Of a DNA stretch of 40,822 nucleotides, positions 1 to 7,422 are shown piece by piece (position 1 is the first letter of the stretch; each line of letters begins with the position of its first letter). The DNA comes from Pseudacidovorax intermedius (GTDB lineage: Bacteria; Pseudomonadota; Gammaproteobacteria; Burkholderiales; Burkholderiaceae_C), in assembly GCF_001476815.1 (NCBI RefSeq), contig NZ_LDSL01000134.1, positions 1 through 40,822 on the forward strand. The letters are read 5' to 3'. A program made the translations under genes and the position numbers. Under the pieces are notes generated by a model. That model was not told the DNA's origin. It worked only from the letters and a program-made list of their open reading frames with translations, and made no database searches.

Positions 1-174
1 CGGCTGCCGCAGCGGCTGGCGCAAGGCGGGCCGGGCGGCGTATCGCCTGCGACGCCATGAAAGGGCGGTGAGGACCGGTTGGGGATCGTCGGCATGCGCA
101 TCCAGCGGCCCGGCACGCGCATCCGTTGGCTGGATCGGAGGATTGCCAGCCGCCCAAGACCCGCATCGAGAAGC
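1..174. other. Left edge, no supportable gene
   Basis: The stretch downstream of arsC up to the window edge holds no frame I can assign. On the plus strand short open frames end at 60 and 71 and could be the tail of a gene outside the window. On the minus strand an ATG at 56-58 opens a frame that runs off the edge with a basic, alanine-rich start, but only 19 codons are visible and there is no ribosome binding site. No terminator hairpin is seen after arsC. Confidence 0.4.
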
Positions 175-597
175 TCAGACGCGGCGGCCTTGCGCATCGA
201 CGACCGGCTGGCCGTCTTCCTTGCTGAATGCGCCGCGCTGCGGCCGGGGCAGGATCGCGAGCACCGCCTCCGAAGGCCGGCACAGCCGCGTGCCGAGCGG
301 CGTCACCACGATCGGCCGGTTGATGAGGATCGGGTGCTGGATCATCGCGTCGATGAGCTGCGTGTCGTGCCACGCCGGATCGCCCAGGCCGAGCGCTGCG
401 TAGGGCGTGTCCTTCTCGCGCAGCAGCGCGCGCACGGGCACGCCCATGGCCGCGATCAGGCGCACCAGCGTCGCACGGTCGGGGGGCGTCTTCAGGTACT
501 CGATGACGGTCGGTTCTTCGCCGCTGTTGCGGATCAGGGCCAGCACGTTGCGCGAGGTGCCGCAGTCGGGGTTGTGGAAGATGGTGATGTCGCTCAT
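175..597 (-). CDS. arsC: Glutaredoxin-dependent arsenate reductase ArsC
   Basis: A 140-residue cytoplasmic enzyme that reduces arsenate to arsenite with glutathione/glutaredoxin. It belongs to the plasmid R773 ArsC (ArsC/Spx thioredoxin-fold) family, with a family-typical length. The catalytic cysteine is Cys12 in HNPDCGTSRN, and the three arginines that bind the oxyanion in R773 ArsC are all present at the same numbers: Arg60, Arg94 (LINRP) and Arg107 (LCRPSE). It lies 19 bases downstream of acr3 on the same strand, so it is probably the last gene of an arsR-acr3-arsC operon and feeds arsenite to the Acr3 pump. Alternative assignments such as Spx or YffB are unlikely given the complete arginine set. 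Confidence 0.95.
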   Translation of the reverse strand: MSDITIFHNPDCGTSRNVLALIRNSGEEPTVIEYLKTPPDRATLVRLIAAMGVPVRALLREKDTPYAALGLGDPAWHDTQLIDAMIQHPILINRPIVVTPLGTRLCRPSEAVLAILPRPQRGAFSKEDGQPVVDAQGRRV

Positions 598-616
598 GGG
601 GCAGGGCAGAAACGAT

Positions 617-1699
617 TCAGGAGGCGCGGGCCGCGCCGCGCTCGTACCAGCCGCGCGAGCGGTTGACCAGGCGCACGACCAGCAGCATCACCGGCACCTC
701 GATCAGCACGCCGACCACGGTGGCGAGTGCCGCACCGGACTGGAAGCCGAACAGGCTGATGGCCGCCGCGACGGCCAACTCGAAGAAGTTGCTCGCCCCG
801 ATCAGCGCCGAAGGGCAGGCGATGGCGTGCGTCTCGCCGAGCCGGCGGTTGAGCCAGTACGCCAGGCCCGAATTGAAGAACACCTGGAGGAGGATCGGCA
901 CCGCCAGCATGGCGATGACCAGCGGCTGCTGCAGGATGGCGCGGCCCTGGAAGGCGAACAGCAGCACCAGCGTGAGCAGCAGCGCCCCGATGGACAGCGG
1001 ACCGACACGCGCCAGCGCGCCGTCGAAGGCCGCCTGGCCGCGGCGCAGCAGCGCGCGCCGCCACAGCTGCGCTAGGACGACCGGCACGACGATGTACAGC
1101 AGCACCGAGGTCAGCAGGGTCGCCCACGGCACGGTGATGGCCGACAGACCCAGCAGCAGCCCGACGATCGGGGCGAAGGCGAACACCATGAGTACGTCGT
1201 TCAGCGCCACCTGCGACAGCGTGAACACCGGGTCGCCGCCCGTCAGCCGGCTCCAGACGAAGACCATGGCCGTGCATGGCGCGGCTGCGAGCAGGATGAG
1301 GCCCGCCACATAGCTGTCGAGTTGCTCGGCCGGCAGCCAGACGTCGAACACATGGCGCACGAACAACCAGGCCAGCAGGGCCATCGAGAAGGGCTTGACC
1401 GCCCAGTTGACGAAGAGCGTCACGCCGATGCCGCGCCAGTGCCGCCGCACCTGCCCGAGGGCGCCGAAGTCCACCTTGAGCAGCATCGGAATCACCATGA
1501 CCCAGATCAGCAGCCCCACCGGCAGGTTGACCTGGGCCACTTCCATCCGTCCGATGGCCTGGAACACGCCGGGCGCGATATGGCCCAGACCGATGCCGGC
1601 CGCGATGCAGGCGAGCACCCACAGGGTGAGGCAGCGCTCGAAGCCGCTCATGGCGGAGGAGGCGGGCCGATGGTCGTTGTCCTGGCTTGCGGCGGTCAT
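617..1699 (-). CDS. acr3: Acr3-family arsenite efflux permease
   Basis: An inner-membrane arsenite/H+ antiporter of the Acr3 (BASS superfamily) type, about 360 residues with about ten hydrophobic segments. The signature around the conserved cysteine, LAAAPCTAMVFVWS (Cys142 from the chosen start), and the later GVLIEVPVML with its conserved glutamate identify the family and separate it from the unrelated ArsB pump. The start is uncertain: the frame is open up to 1807, and ATG at 1699 gives a normal cytoplasmic N-terminus, while ATG at 1651 (MSGFERCL) is equally possible. Neither has a clear Shine-Dalgarno. It sits between arsR (65-base gap) and arsC (19-base gap), so it should be co-transcribed and arsenite-induced. 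Confidence 0.93.
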   Translation of the reverse strand: MTAASQDNDHRPASSAMSGFERCLTLWVLACIAAGIGLGHIAPGVFQAIGRMEVAQVNLPVGLLIWVMVIPMLLKVDFGALGQVRRHWRGIGVTLFVNWAVKPFSMALLAWLFVRHVFDVWLPAEQLDSYVAGLILLAAAPCTAMVFVWSRLTGGDPVFTLSQVALNDVLMVFAFAPIVGLLLGLSAITVPWATLLTSVLLYIVVPVVLAQLWRRALLRRGQAAFDGALARVGPLSIGALLLTLVLLFAFQGRAILQQPLVIAMLAVPILLQVFFNSGLAYWLNRRLGETHAIACPSALIGASNFFELAVAAAISLFGFQSGAALATVVGVLIEVPVMLLVVRLVNRSRGWYERGAARAS

Positions 1700-1764
1700 C
1701 GTCGTGGTGTCGCGGTGGTCGGGTGCTGGAAGGTGTCTGGAAGTCGCGGGTCGCATGGCCGCCG

Positions 1765-2097
1765 TCAGCAGGACGTGCACGACCGGGACGCGTCCCCGAC
1801 TTCGCACTCCGCGCCCTGGCAGCAGTGCTCGGTCAGGTAGCCCAGCAGCTGGTTCATGTGCGTGAAGTCCGCGCGGTAGATCAGGTTGCGGCCCTGCGGC
1901 TGCGCCGAAACGAGGCCCGCACGGGCCAGTTCCTTGAGGTGGAAGGACAGGGTGTTGCGTGCCACGTCCAGTTGATCGGCCATGGCACTGGGCGTCGCGC
2001 CCACCGGGCCGGCGACGACCAAAGCGCGGAACACCCGCAGGCGCTGGGCATGGGCGAGTGCACCGAGGGCGGCGACGGCTTGACGCTCATTCATCAT
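1765..2097 (-). CDS. arsR: ArsR-family arsenite-responsive repressor
   Basis: A 110-residue winged-helix repressor of the ArsR/SmtB family. The recognition helix region is ATPSAMADQLDVARNTLSFH at about 34-53. It lacks the R773-type ELCVCDL cysteine pair on the DNA-binding helix. Instead it has a C-terminal cysteine cluster, Cys92-Cys93 and Cys98 in HCCQGAEC, plus Cys107 and Cys110 in the last four residues. This resembles the displaced As(III) site known from the Acidithiobacillus ferrooxidans ArsR, so arsenite sensing through C-terminal thiols is inferred. It is the first gene of the operon. Two ATG codons are adjacent (2097 and 2094), and a dyad starts at the first one. Confidence 0.93.
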   Translation of the reverse strand: MMNERQAVAALGALAHAQRLRVFRALVVAGPVGATPSAMADQLDVARNTLSFHLKELARAGLVSAQPQGRNLIYRADFTHMNQLLGYLTEHCCQGAECEVGDASRSCTSC

Positions 2098-2120
2098 TCA
2101 ATCATACAAGTATCATTGAA
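2097..2120. promoter_or_regulatory. Dyad at arsR start, probable ArsR operator/promoter
   Basis: TTCAA at 2097-2101 is mirrored by TTGAA at 2116-2120 around an AT-rich centre (TCATACAAGTATCA) in otherwise GC-rich DNA. On the minus strand this stretch reads through a TATGAT box just upstream of the first ATG. The position and symmetry fit an autoregulatory ArsR site. If TATGAT is the -10, the transcript would have almost no leader. Binding by ArsR is inference. Confidence 0.55.
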
Positions 2121-2368
2121 TTATTTGGACTGTGCACGCCGGGACGCTGTTCCGCGGGCAGGTCGTCGCGCAGGGCGGCCGCTTCATGTTCGGCTTGCGA
2201 TTGTTTCGTGCGCTGGAACACCACGTTCGGAAACGATGCGGGTTTTCCCTGGGGTCGCGTTCCACAATTCATCTCACGGGCCAGCGATTGAACGCAGACC
2301 CGAAGCCGGCGGGGCGGGTGCCCTGCCAGCTCTGTTCAACGCATTGCCTGCATCACAGGAGAAAAATC

Positions 2369-2722
2369 ATGACCAAGACCTCGAAGATCATCGCCCTCGC
2401 CGCCCTGTCGTTCGCCGCCGTTGCCGGCGCCCACGCCGAGGAATACCAGGGCGTCGTCGCCCCCGTGTCGGCCCTGAGCCGCGCCGAAGTGAACGCCCAG
2501 GGCGTGCAAGCCGCCCGCGCCGAGCAGAACCTGGAATACGTCGGCCAGCAGGTCGCCGCCGCCCCGGCCGCCCCGCGCAGCCGCGCCGCCGTCCAGGCCG
2601 AAGCCGTGGCCGCGGCCCACAACCCCACGTCCAACCTGGATGCCAAGGCCTTCGTGAACAGCACGATCCCGACGCAGTACACCCAGGGCAGCCTGTCGGT
2701 CTACCGCAAGGCCGGCCTGTAA
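2369..2722 (+). CDS. Small secreted DUF4148-like protein
   Basis: 117 residues with a clear Sec signal peptide (MTKTSK, hydrophobic core, cleavage after AGAHA at about residue 23). The ATG is preceded by CAGGAG at 2356-2361, which decides this start over upstream ATGs in the open frame. The mature part is alanine-rich and polar (Ala/Gln/Glu/Arg) and ends with VYRKAGL. The size, composition and signal peptide resemble the DUF4148 periplasmic proteins common as paralogues in Burkholderiales. Their function is unknown and I propose none. It is a single-gene unit, divergent from arsR and followed by a good terminator. Confidence 0.85.
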   Translation: MTKTSKIIALAALSFAAVAGAHAEEYQGVVAPVSALSRAEVNAQGVQAARAEQNLEYVGQQVAAAPAAPRSRAAVQAEAVAAAHNPTSNLDAKAFVNSTIPTQYTQGSLSVYRKAGL

Positions 2723-2795
2723 TCGGACCTTCGTCGCCCGTCCTGGTCCCGTTGTCAGCGGGTCTGGTGAAGGGCGATGGCCTTCGGGCCACTCG

Positions 2796-2834
2796 AAAGC
2801 CGGTATGCGCGTGCATGCCGGCTTTCTGCTTTTC
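2796..2834 (+). terminator. Rho-independent terminator after the DUF4148-like gene
   Basis: AAAGCCGG at 2796-2803 pairs with CCGGCTTT at 2818-2825, extended inward by ATGC/GCAT across a T-G wobble, with a GCGT loop. A T-rich stretch (CTGCTTTTC) follows. It lies 73 bases past the stop codon and before the convergent DUF202 gene. Confidence 0.75.
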
Positions 2835-2882
2835 TGGCGGGAAGCACTGTCCACCCGGACGGTGTGCGTCGCCCGGGGCGCC

Positions 2883-3212
2883 TCATCCCCAATGGCCGAC
2901 AAGCACCGACGCCAGGCCCGTGCCCGTGGCCAGCAGCGTGGCGGCCGTGACGACGCGCATGGCCAGCGGATCGGCCAGCGCTGCGGGGCCGCGCCTCGCC
3001 AACTGGCGGCGCCGCACGCACCCGAAGCCGGACACCGCCGCAGCCGCCACGACCAGCGCGCCCGACAGCACCAGCAGCGGCACGGCATCGTGGACGTAGC
3101 CGCTGCGCAGGTTGAGCATGGCATTGAGCAGCAGGCCGGCGGCGGTCCGCGTCCAGGACAGCGTGGTGCGCTCGGGCTGCAGCCCGGTATCGCGGCTCGA
3201 GTCGGCCGGCAT
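2883..3212 (-). CDS. yidG: DUF202 membrane protein, YidG-like
   Basis: 109 residues of the DUF202 family. The diagnostic motif LQPERTTLSWTRTAAGLLLN occurs near residues 11-30. Three hydrophobic segments follow (around 21-35, 44-62 and 85-106), indicating an inner-membrane protein of unknown function. Its ATG directly follows the stop of the neighbouring DUF202 gene (TGAATG), so the two are almost certainly co-translated. The pair corresponds to the yidH-yidG arrangement in Escherichia coli. The symbol is given by analogy of order and size only. Confidence 0.8.
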   Translation of the reverse strand: MPADSSRDTGLQPERTTLSWTRTAAGLLLNAMLNLRSGYVHDAVPLLVLSGALVVAAAAVSGFGCVRRRQLARRGPAALADPLAMRVVTAATLLATGTGLASVLVGHWG

Positions 3213-3632
3213 TCAGGCGCGGTGGCTGGCGATGGCCCAGGCCATCAGCATGGCGAGCAGCGCGCAGACCAGCACCACGGCCACCGTCAGGATGGCCAGC
3301 ATGCGCGAATGGGGCAGCGCACGCCGGTGGCGCATCGACACCTCGTTGTCGCGCCAGCGCGTGTAGGCCAGCGAGCCCAGCACGCCGGCCACGCCGCACA
3401 GCAGGATGGCCGTGGCGACCACCACCAGATGCGGCTGCAGCTTGGTGGAGAACTGGTCGAGCAGCACGCCCGCCGCCAGCACCGACAGCGCGGTGCGGAT
3501 CCAGGCCAGGAAGGTGCGCTCGTTGGCCAGCGTGAAGCGGTAGTCGGGCTCCTCGCCGCCGGTGCGCCAGGCGGGGCGGGCCGGGGTGCGGGGCGCCCCG
3601 GCTGCTTCGTGTCTTGCATCTGGTTCGGCCAT
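3213..3632 (-). CDS. yidH: DUF202 membrane protein, YidH-like
   Basis: 139 residues. A proline/alanine-rich hydrophilic N-terminus of about 35 residues precedes the DUF202 signature, FTLANERTFLAWIRTALSVL. Three transmembrane segments follow at roughly 45-60, 68-87 and 112-132. It is the first gene of a two-gene unit with the downstream DUF202 protein. The family is an integral inner-membrane one of unknown function; a stable heteromeric complex of the two products is an inference from the abutting genes. Confidence 0.82.
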   Translation of the reverse strand: MAEPDARHEAAGAPRTPARPAWRTGGEEPDYRFTLANERTFLAWIRTALSVLAAGVLLDQFSTKLQPHLVVVATAILLCGVAGVLGSLAYTRWRDNEVSMRHRRALPHSRMLAILTVAVVLVCALLAMLMAWAIASHRA

Positions 3633-3669
3633 CGCCGGAGTATGCGTGGGACGGCTGACTACGGGCTCT

Positions 3670-4656
3670 TCAGTCGGCCACGAAGCCGGTGGCCTTGACG
3701 ATGCGGGCCCAGCGGGCCGACTCGTCGTTCATCTTCTTCAGGAAGGCGTCGCCGCAGATGTCGGCCGAGGGCACGAGGCCCGACGTGGCCATGCGGTTGC
3801 GGAACTCCGGCGACGCCAGCACCTTGCGGTGCGCGTCGGTCAGCCGCTTGGCGACCAGGGCGGGCAGGCCGGCGGGGCCGGTCAGGCCGAACCAGACGGT
3901 GGTCTCCAGCTGCGGCAGGCCCAGCTCCCGCACCGTGGGCACGTCGGGCAGTTCGGGCGCACGCTGCGGGCCCGTGGTGGCGAAGGCGACCAGCTTGCCG
4001 GCCTTGATCTGCGGCGACGCGGTGGCGATCTGCGTGAAGCCCAGGGGCGCGATGCCGCCCACCATGTCGATGATCTGCTGCGGGCCGCTGCGGTAAGGGA
4101 CGTGCGTCATCGGCACATTCGAGGCCTCGCTCAGCTGGTAGCCCAGAAAGTGCGCGGGCGAGCCCGGCGAATAGGAGGAATAGCTCGGCGGTGCCTTCTC
4201 GGCCTTCAGCCACTGCTGCAGCGCCTTGAAGTCCTTCGGTCCCAGCGTGGGGCTGCCCGCCAGCACCAGGCCGGCATCCACACCCTGGCAGATGGGCGTG
4301 AAGTCGGCCGGTTGGTACCTGGCCTTGGGATTGGCGTTGGGCGTGATGGTCATCATGCCGGCGGTGCTGACGAGCAGCGTGTAGCCGTCGGGCTGGGCGC
4401 GCTGCATCTGCTGGGCCGCCACCATGCCGCCGACGGCGGGCGCGTTCTCGACCACCATGGGCTGGCCCAGTTCGCGCGACATCAGGTCGGCCAGGGCCCG
4501 GGCATACACGTCCGGGGCGCCGCCGGCCGTCGAGGGCGCGATCACCTTGATGGGCTTGATGGGCCAAGTCTGGGCCTGGGCGCCCAGACTCGCCAGGCAG
4601 CCAAGCGCCAGTGCGCTGAAGAGGACGGCGCGCCGGCCGAAGGGGATGGTCGTCAT
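3670..4656 (-). CDS. Bug-family (TctC-like) periplasmic solute-binding protein
   Basis: 328 residues with a signal peptide (MTTIPFGRRAV..., cleavage near AQAQT at about 29). The family pattern is clear: WPIKPIKVIAPSTAGGAPDV after the signal, then VVENAPAVGGMVAAQQ, PDGYTLLV, and LPDVPTVRELG near the C-terminus. Bug proteins bind carboxylates or related small acids in the periplasm, sometimes for a TctAB-type transporter, but no transporter subunits are present here. GGAGA sits 8 bases before the ATG. It follows the sulfatase gene by 28 bases, so the two probably form one transcript under the divergent LysR regulator. The ligand cannot be read from sequence; linkage suggests a product or substrate of the sulfatase. 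Confidence 0.92.
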   Translation of the reverse strand: MTTIPFGRRAVLFSALALGCLASLGAQAQTWPIKPIKVIAPSTAGGAPDVYARALADLMSRELGQPMVVENAPAVGGMVAAQQMQRAQPDGYTLLVSTAGMMTITPNANPKARYQPADFTPICQGVDAGLVLAGSPTLGPKDFKALQQWLKAEKAPPSYSSYSPGSPAHFLGYQLSEASNVPMTHVPYRSGPQQIIDMVGGIAPLGFTQIATASPQIKAGKLVAFATTGPQRAPELPDVPTVRELGLPQLETTVWFGLTGPAGLPALVAKRLTDAHRKVLASPEFRNRMATSGLVPSADICGDAFLKKMNDESARWARIVKATGFVAD

Positions 4657-4684
4657 GGTTGTCTCCGTGAATCGTGAAGGGGGC

Positions 4685-6013
4685 TCAGCGCTGCGGCATG
4701 TCGCGGTAGGAGTAGCCGAGGCTCACGGCCGCGTCCTCCGGAATGGCGGGCACGGAATCGTTCCAGGCCAGCCAGTCCGCGCGCATCGCCGCCAGGCGCT
4801 CGAGCTCGCGCGCCGCCAGGTTGGCGCGCTCGCGCTCGTCGGCGCGCAGGTCGAACAGGTACTCGTGGCCGTCGACCTGCAGGTACTTCCAGGGCCCGCG
4901 GCGCAGGGCGCGCTGGCCGCGGTGGTTCATGCGCCAGTAGAGCGCCCTTTCGAAGCGCTGCTGCGGATCGCGCAGCACGGCGGCGAGCGAGACGCCATCC
5001 AGCGTATGGCCGGCCGGTGGCGCGCCGCCGCCGAGTGCCAGCATCGTGGCCGACCAGTCCATGGTCATGCAGTGCTGGTCGCTGGTCATGCCGGCGGGAA
5101 TGGCCGCCGGCCAGTGGGCGATCCAGGGCACGCGGATGCCGCCTTCGGTGAGGTCCATCTTGCCGCCCACCAGCGGCCAGTTGTCCGAGAAGCGCTCGCC
5201 GCCGTTGTCGCTGGTGAAGACGATCAGCGTGTCGTCCAGCAGGCCCTCGGCGCGCAACGCCTCGACCAGCTGGCCGATGCCCTCGTCCATGTGGTGGATC
5301 ATGCGGCGGTACGTGTGGATGTTGCCGCCGTCCAGGTGGAACAGGTTGGCGGCGGTCTGGGCGGCCACGTGTTCGTCGTCGCGGGTCTCCCATGGCCAGT
5401 GGGGCGCCGTGTAGTGCAGGCTGAGGAAGAAGGGCTTGCCGGCCCGGGCGTCGGCGGCACGGGTGCGCACGTGATCGACCGCGCGCGCGGACAGCAGGTC
5501 GGTGAGGTAGCCGGGCTCGTGGTGCTCTTCCTCGTCCAGGTACAGGTCGTGGTCGCCCTTGCCCGAGCAGTGGGTGAAGTAGTCCACGCCGCCGGCCATG
5601 ATGCCGTAGAAGGCGTCGTAGCCCGAGCGCAGCGGCCCGAAGGCGGGCGGGTAGCCCAGGTGCCACTTGCCGATCAGCGCGGTGGCATAGCCGGCCTCGC
5701 GCAGCAGCGAGGGCAGGGTGGGCATCGTCGGCGGCAGGCCCAGCGTGGTGCTGCCCTTGCTGCGGCTGTTGATGGGCTCTTCCATGCCGCCGCGCAGCCG
5801 GTACTGGTAGCGCATGGTCATCAGCGCGAAGCGGGTGGGCGAGCACACCGGCGAGTTGGCATAGCCCTCGGTGAAGCGCAGGCCGCCGCGGGCCATGGCG
5901 TCGATGTTCGGCGAGACCGGGCCGAAGTCGGCGCTGCGGCCGCCGTAGCAGCCCAGGTCGGCATAGCCGAGGTCGTCGGCGACGATGTAGATGATGTTCG
6001 GTCTGGCGGTCAT
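4685..6013 (-). CDS. Type I sulfatase (formylglycine-dependent)
   Basis: 442 residues of the alkaline-phosphatase superfamily sulfatases, hydrolysing sulfate esters. The metal-binding Asp13-Asp14 lies in YIVADDLGYADLGCYGG. The formylglycine site is Cys57 in SPVCSPTR (C-x-P-x-R), followed by GKWHLG (Lys116, His118), TAPHWPW (His204) and FTSDNGG (Asp269, Asn270), with Lys285 further on. These make a complete active site. No signal peptide is visible, so a cytoplasmic location is likely, which is unusual for scavenging sulfatases. The start at ATG 6013 is preferred over an upstream TTG. Activity requires a maturation enzyme not seen in this window. The substrate is unknown; the adjacent Bug protein hints at a small sulfated organic compound. 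Confidence 0.93.
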   Translation of the reverse strand: MTARPNIIYIVADDLGYADLGCYGGRSADFGPVSPNIDAMARGGLRFTEGYANSPVCSPTRFALMTMRYQYRLRGGMEEPINSRSKGSTTLGLPPTMPTLPSLLREAGYATALIGKWHLGYPPAFGPLRSGYDAFYGIMAGGVDYFTHCSGKGDHDLYLDEEEHHEPGYLTDLLSARAVDHVRTRAADARAGKPFFLSLHYTAPHWPWETRDDEHVAAQTAANLFHLDGGNIHTYRRMIHHMDEGIGQLVEALRAEGLLDDTLIVFTSDNGGERFSDNWPLVGGKMDLTEGGIRVPWIAHWPAAIPAGMTSDQHCMTMDWSATMLALGGGAPPAGHTLDGVSLAAVLRDPQQRFERALYWRMNHRGQRALRRGPWKYLQVDGHEYLFDLRADERERANLAARELERLAAMRADWLAWNDSVPAIPEDAAVSLGYSYRDMPQR

Positions 6014-6102
6014 GGCGGAGGAAGCAGGAAGCAAGCGCCGAGCTTAGGCAGCGCGGACCCATCCGTAAAATTGAAAATCACGCGCCAACCATAAAAATTC
6101 CG
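6014..6102. promoter_or_regulatory. Divergent promoter region between sulfatase and LysR
   Basis: This 89-base gap holds the starts of two divergent units. It contains the only AT-rich patch nearby (GTAAAATTGAAAATCA and CCATAAAAATTCC, 6065-6101). LysR-type regulators normally bind such shared gaps, but I cannot point to a convincing T-N11-A dyad. Confidence 0.4.
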
Positions 6103-7008
6103 ATGGATCCCCGGCACCTGGTCCAGCTTGCGACCATCCTGGAAAAAGGCTCGATCACTCAGGCGAGCCGGCACCTGCACCTGACGCAGCCCACCCTCAC
6201 GCACAACATGCAGACGCTGGAGATGCAGGCCGGCGGCCAGCTCTTCGAGCGCAGCCGTTATGGGGTGCGCAGCACGCCGCTGGGCGAGATGCTGGCGCGC
6301 GAGGGCCGCGCCATCGCGCGCCGGCTCAAGGACGCGGCCGAGGTGAGCGCGCGGCATCGGGGCGGCATCCGCCGGCAGTTGCGCATCGGTTCGGGCCCCA
6401 TGGTTGGCGCCGCCGTGCTCGACGAGGTGACGCGTGCCTTGCTCGCGCGCTTCGACGACCTCGCCCTGTCGGTGCGCAGCGACCGGCCCCACGTGCTGGT
6501 CGAGCAGCTGATCGACGGCCAGCACGACTTCGTCATCGGACCGTCCTGGCTGGAGCGGCCGCCCGAGGGCATCGAGCGGCGGCTGCTGGTGGCGGACAGC
6601 CTGGGCGTTTATGCCGGACTGGGCCATCCCTTCGCGGGACGGGCATCGATCGCCCACGGCGAGGCCGAGGCGGCGGACTGGATCAGCCTGGGCACGGCGT
6701 CGCCCTTCGACCAGGACGTGCGGGCCATGCTGTCCGGCGGCGGCGTGCAGCAGATGCGCGCACAGGTCACGGTGCTGGGCGAGGCCTTCGTGCTGCTGGA
6801 GATGCTGGCGCGGGGCCGGCACCTGTCGGTGCTGCCGGACTTTCCCTTGCGCCGCCTGGGCCGGCGCTTCGGGCTGGCCCAGCTGCCCTGGCCGGGGCCG
6901 GCGGCCGCCCGGCCGATCTACCTCTGGAACCGCGTGACGACGACGGAGAGCGGGCTGATGGCGGAGGTGGGAGAGCTGATCCTGAACGAGGTGCGGGCGC
7001 TCGGCTGA
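6103..7008 (+). CDS. LysR-type transcriptional regulator, probably of the sulfatase operon
   Basis: 301 residues. The N-terminal winged helix-turn-helix is typical of LysR proteins (GSITQASRHLHLTQPTLTHN at about 16-35, then LEMQAGGQLFERS). A periplasmic-binding-like effector domain runs from about 90 to 295. The gene is divergent from the sulfatase/Bug pair with an 89-base gap, the classic layout for a LysR regulator controlling the divergent genes and itself. The effector is unknown. Regulation of the sulfatase is inferred from position only. Confidence 0.92.
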   Translation: MDPRHLVQLATILEKGSITQASRHLHLTQPTLTHNMQTLEMQAGGQLFERSRYGVRSTPLGEMLAREGRAIARRLKDAAEVSARHRGGIRRQLRIGSGPMVGAAVLDEVTRALLARFDDLALSVRSDRPHVLVEQLIDGQHDFVIGPSWLERPPEGIERRLLVADSLGVYAGLGHPFAGRASIAHGEAEAADWISLGTASPFDQDVRAMLSGGGVQQMRAQVTVLGEAFVLLEMLARGRHLSVLPDFPLRRLGRRFGLAQLPWPGPAAARPIYLWNRVTTTESGLMAEVGELILNEVRALG

Positions 7009-7077
7009 ATGCCGCCCATCCGAATCCGTGCCGCACGTGGCCCGACGCCATCGGGCTGGCCCTGCCTGCACCGGGAC

Positions 7078-7129
7078 AAAGAAAAACCGCCCGCGTGAAC
7101 CGGGTCGACGACCCAGCCCACGCGGGCGG
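7078..7129 (-). terminator. Rho-independent terminator of the minus-strand unit
   Basis: CCGCCCGCGTG at 7087-7097 is perfectly complementary to CACGCGGGCGG at 7119-7129, with a smaller GGGTCG/CGACCC helix possible inside the loop. Read on the minus strand the stem is followed by TTTTTCTTTG (7078-7086), so it ends transcription of the DUF3309 gene and anything upstream of it. Confidence 0.88.
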
Positions 7130-7150
7130 CTTGACGATGCGGCGTGGGGA

Positions 7151-7309
7151 CTAGATGCGTCCCATCAGCAGCAGCACGATCACGATCACCAGCACCAGAC
7201 CCAGGCCGCCGCTCGGGCCATAGCCCCAGCTGCGGCTGTAGCCCCAGCTCGGCAGCGCACCGATCAGCAGCAGGATCAGGACGATGAGGAGGATGAAGGA
7301 CAGGGACAT
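7151..7309 (-). CDS. Small DUF3309-like membrane protein
   Basis: 52 residues with two hydrophobic helices (about 3-19 and 35-50) joined by a Trp/Tyr/Gly/Ser hairpin (PSWGYSRSWGYGPSGG). This composition and layout are typical of DUF3309 proteins, very small membrane proteins of unknown function often induced by stress in proteobacteria. GGAG lies 8 bases before the ATG, and a strong terminator follows 21 bases after the stop. It may have its own promoter in the 113-base gap to the aminotransferase gene, since the gap is long compared with others in this run. Confidence 0.8.
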   Translation of the reverse strand: MSLSFILLIVLILLLIGALPSWGYSRSWGYGPSGGLGLVLVIVIVLLLMGRI

Positions 7310-7422
7310 GGCGGGCTCCGTGCTCTGGAAGTTGTTGATGGCGCAGATGCTCAGTGCATCCCGGTGCATGCCCGGCCGGCCGCCGGCCTCTTGCGCTGTC
7401 AGGCCATCGGCCCGGTCCGCTG

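Noticed and set aside
79-666. Plus-strand frame antisense to arsC
   Set aside because: ArsC on the minus strand has all catalytic residues. The antisense product is Arg-rich with no domain.
6014-6034. An upstream TTG start for the sulfatase
   Set aside because: The conserved sequence begins right after ATG 6013 (MTARPNIIYIVADD), and TTG has no ribosome binding site.
3670-7008. The sulfatase/Bug region as a horizontally acquired island
   Set aside because: The GC level and codon pattern look the same as the surroundings, and there is no integrase, tRNA or repeat boundary.
7087-7129. The 11-base perfect inverted repeat as an attachment site or IS end
   Set aside because: It is followed by a T tract on the minus strand and sits between gene ends, which fits a terminator. 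No target duplication or transposase is present.
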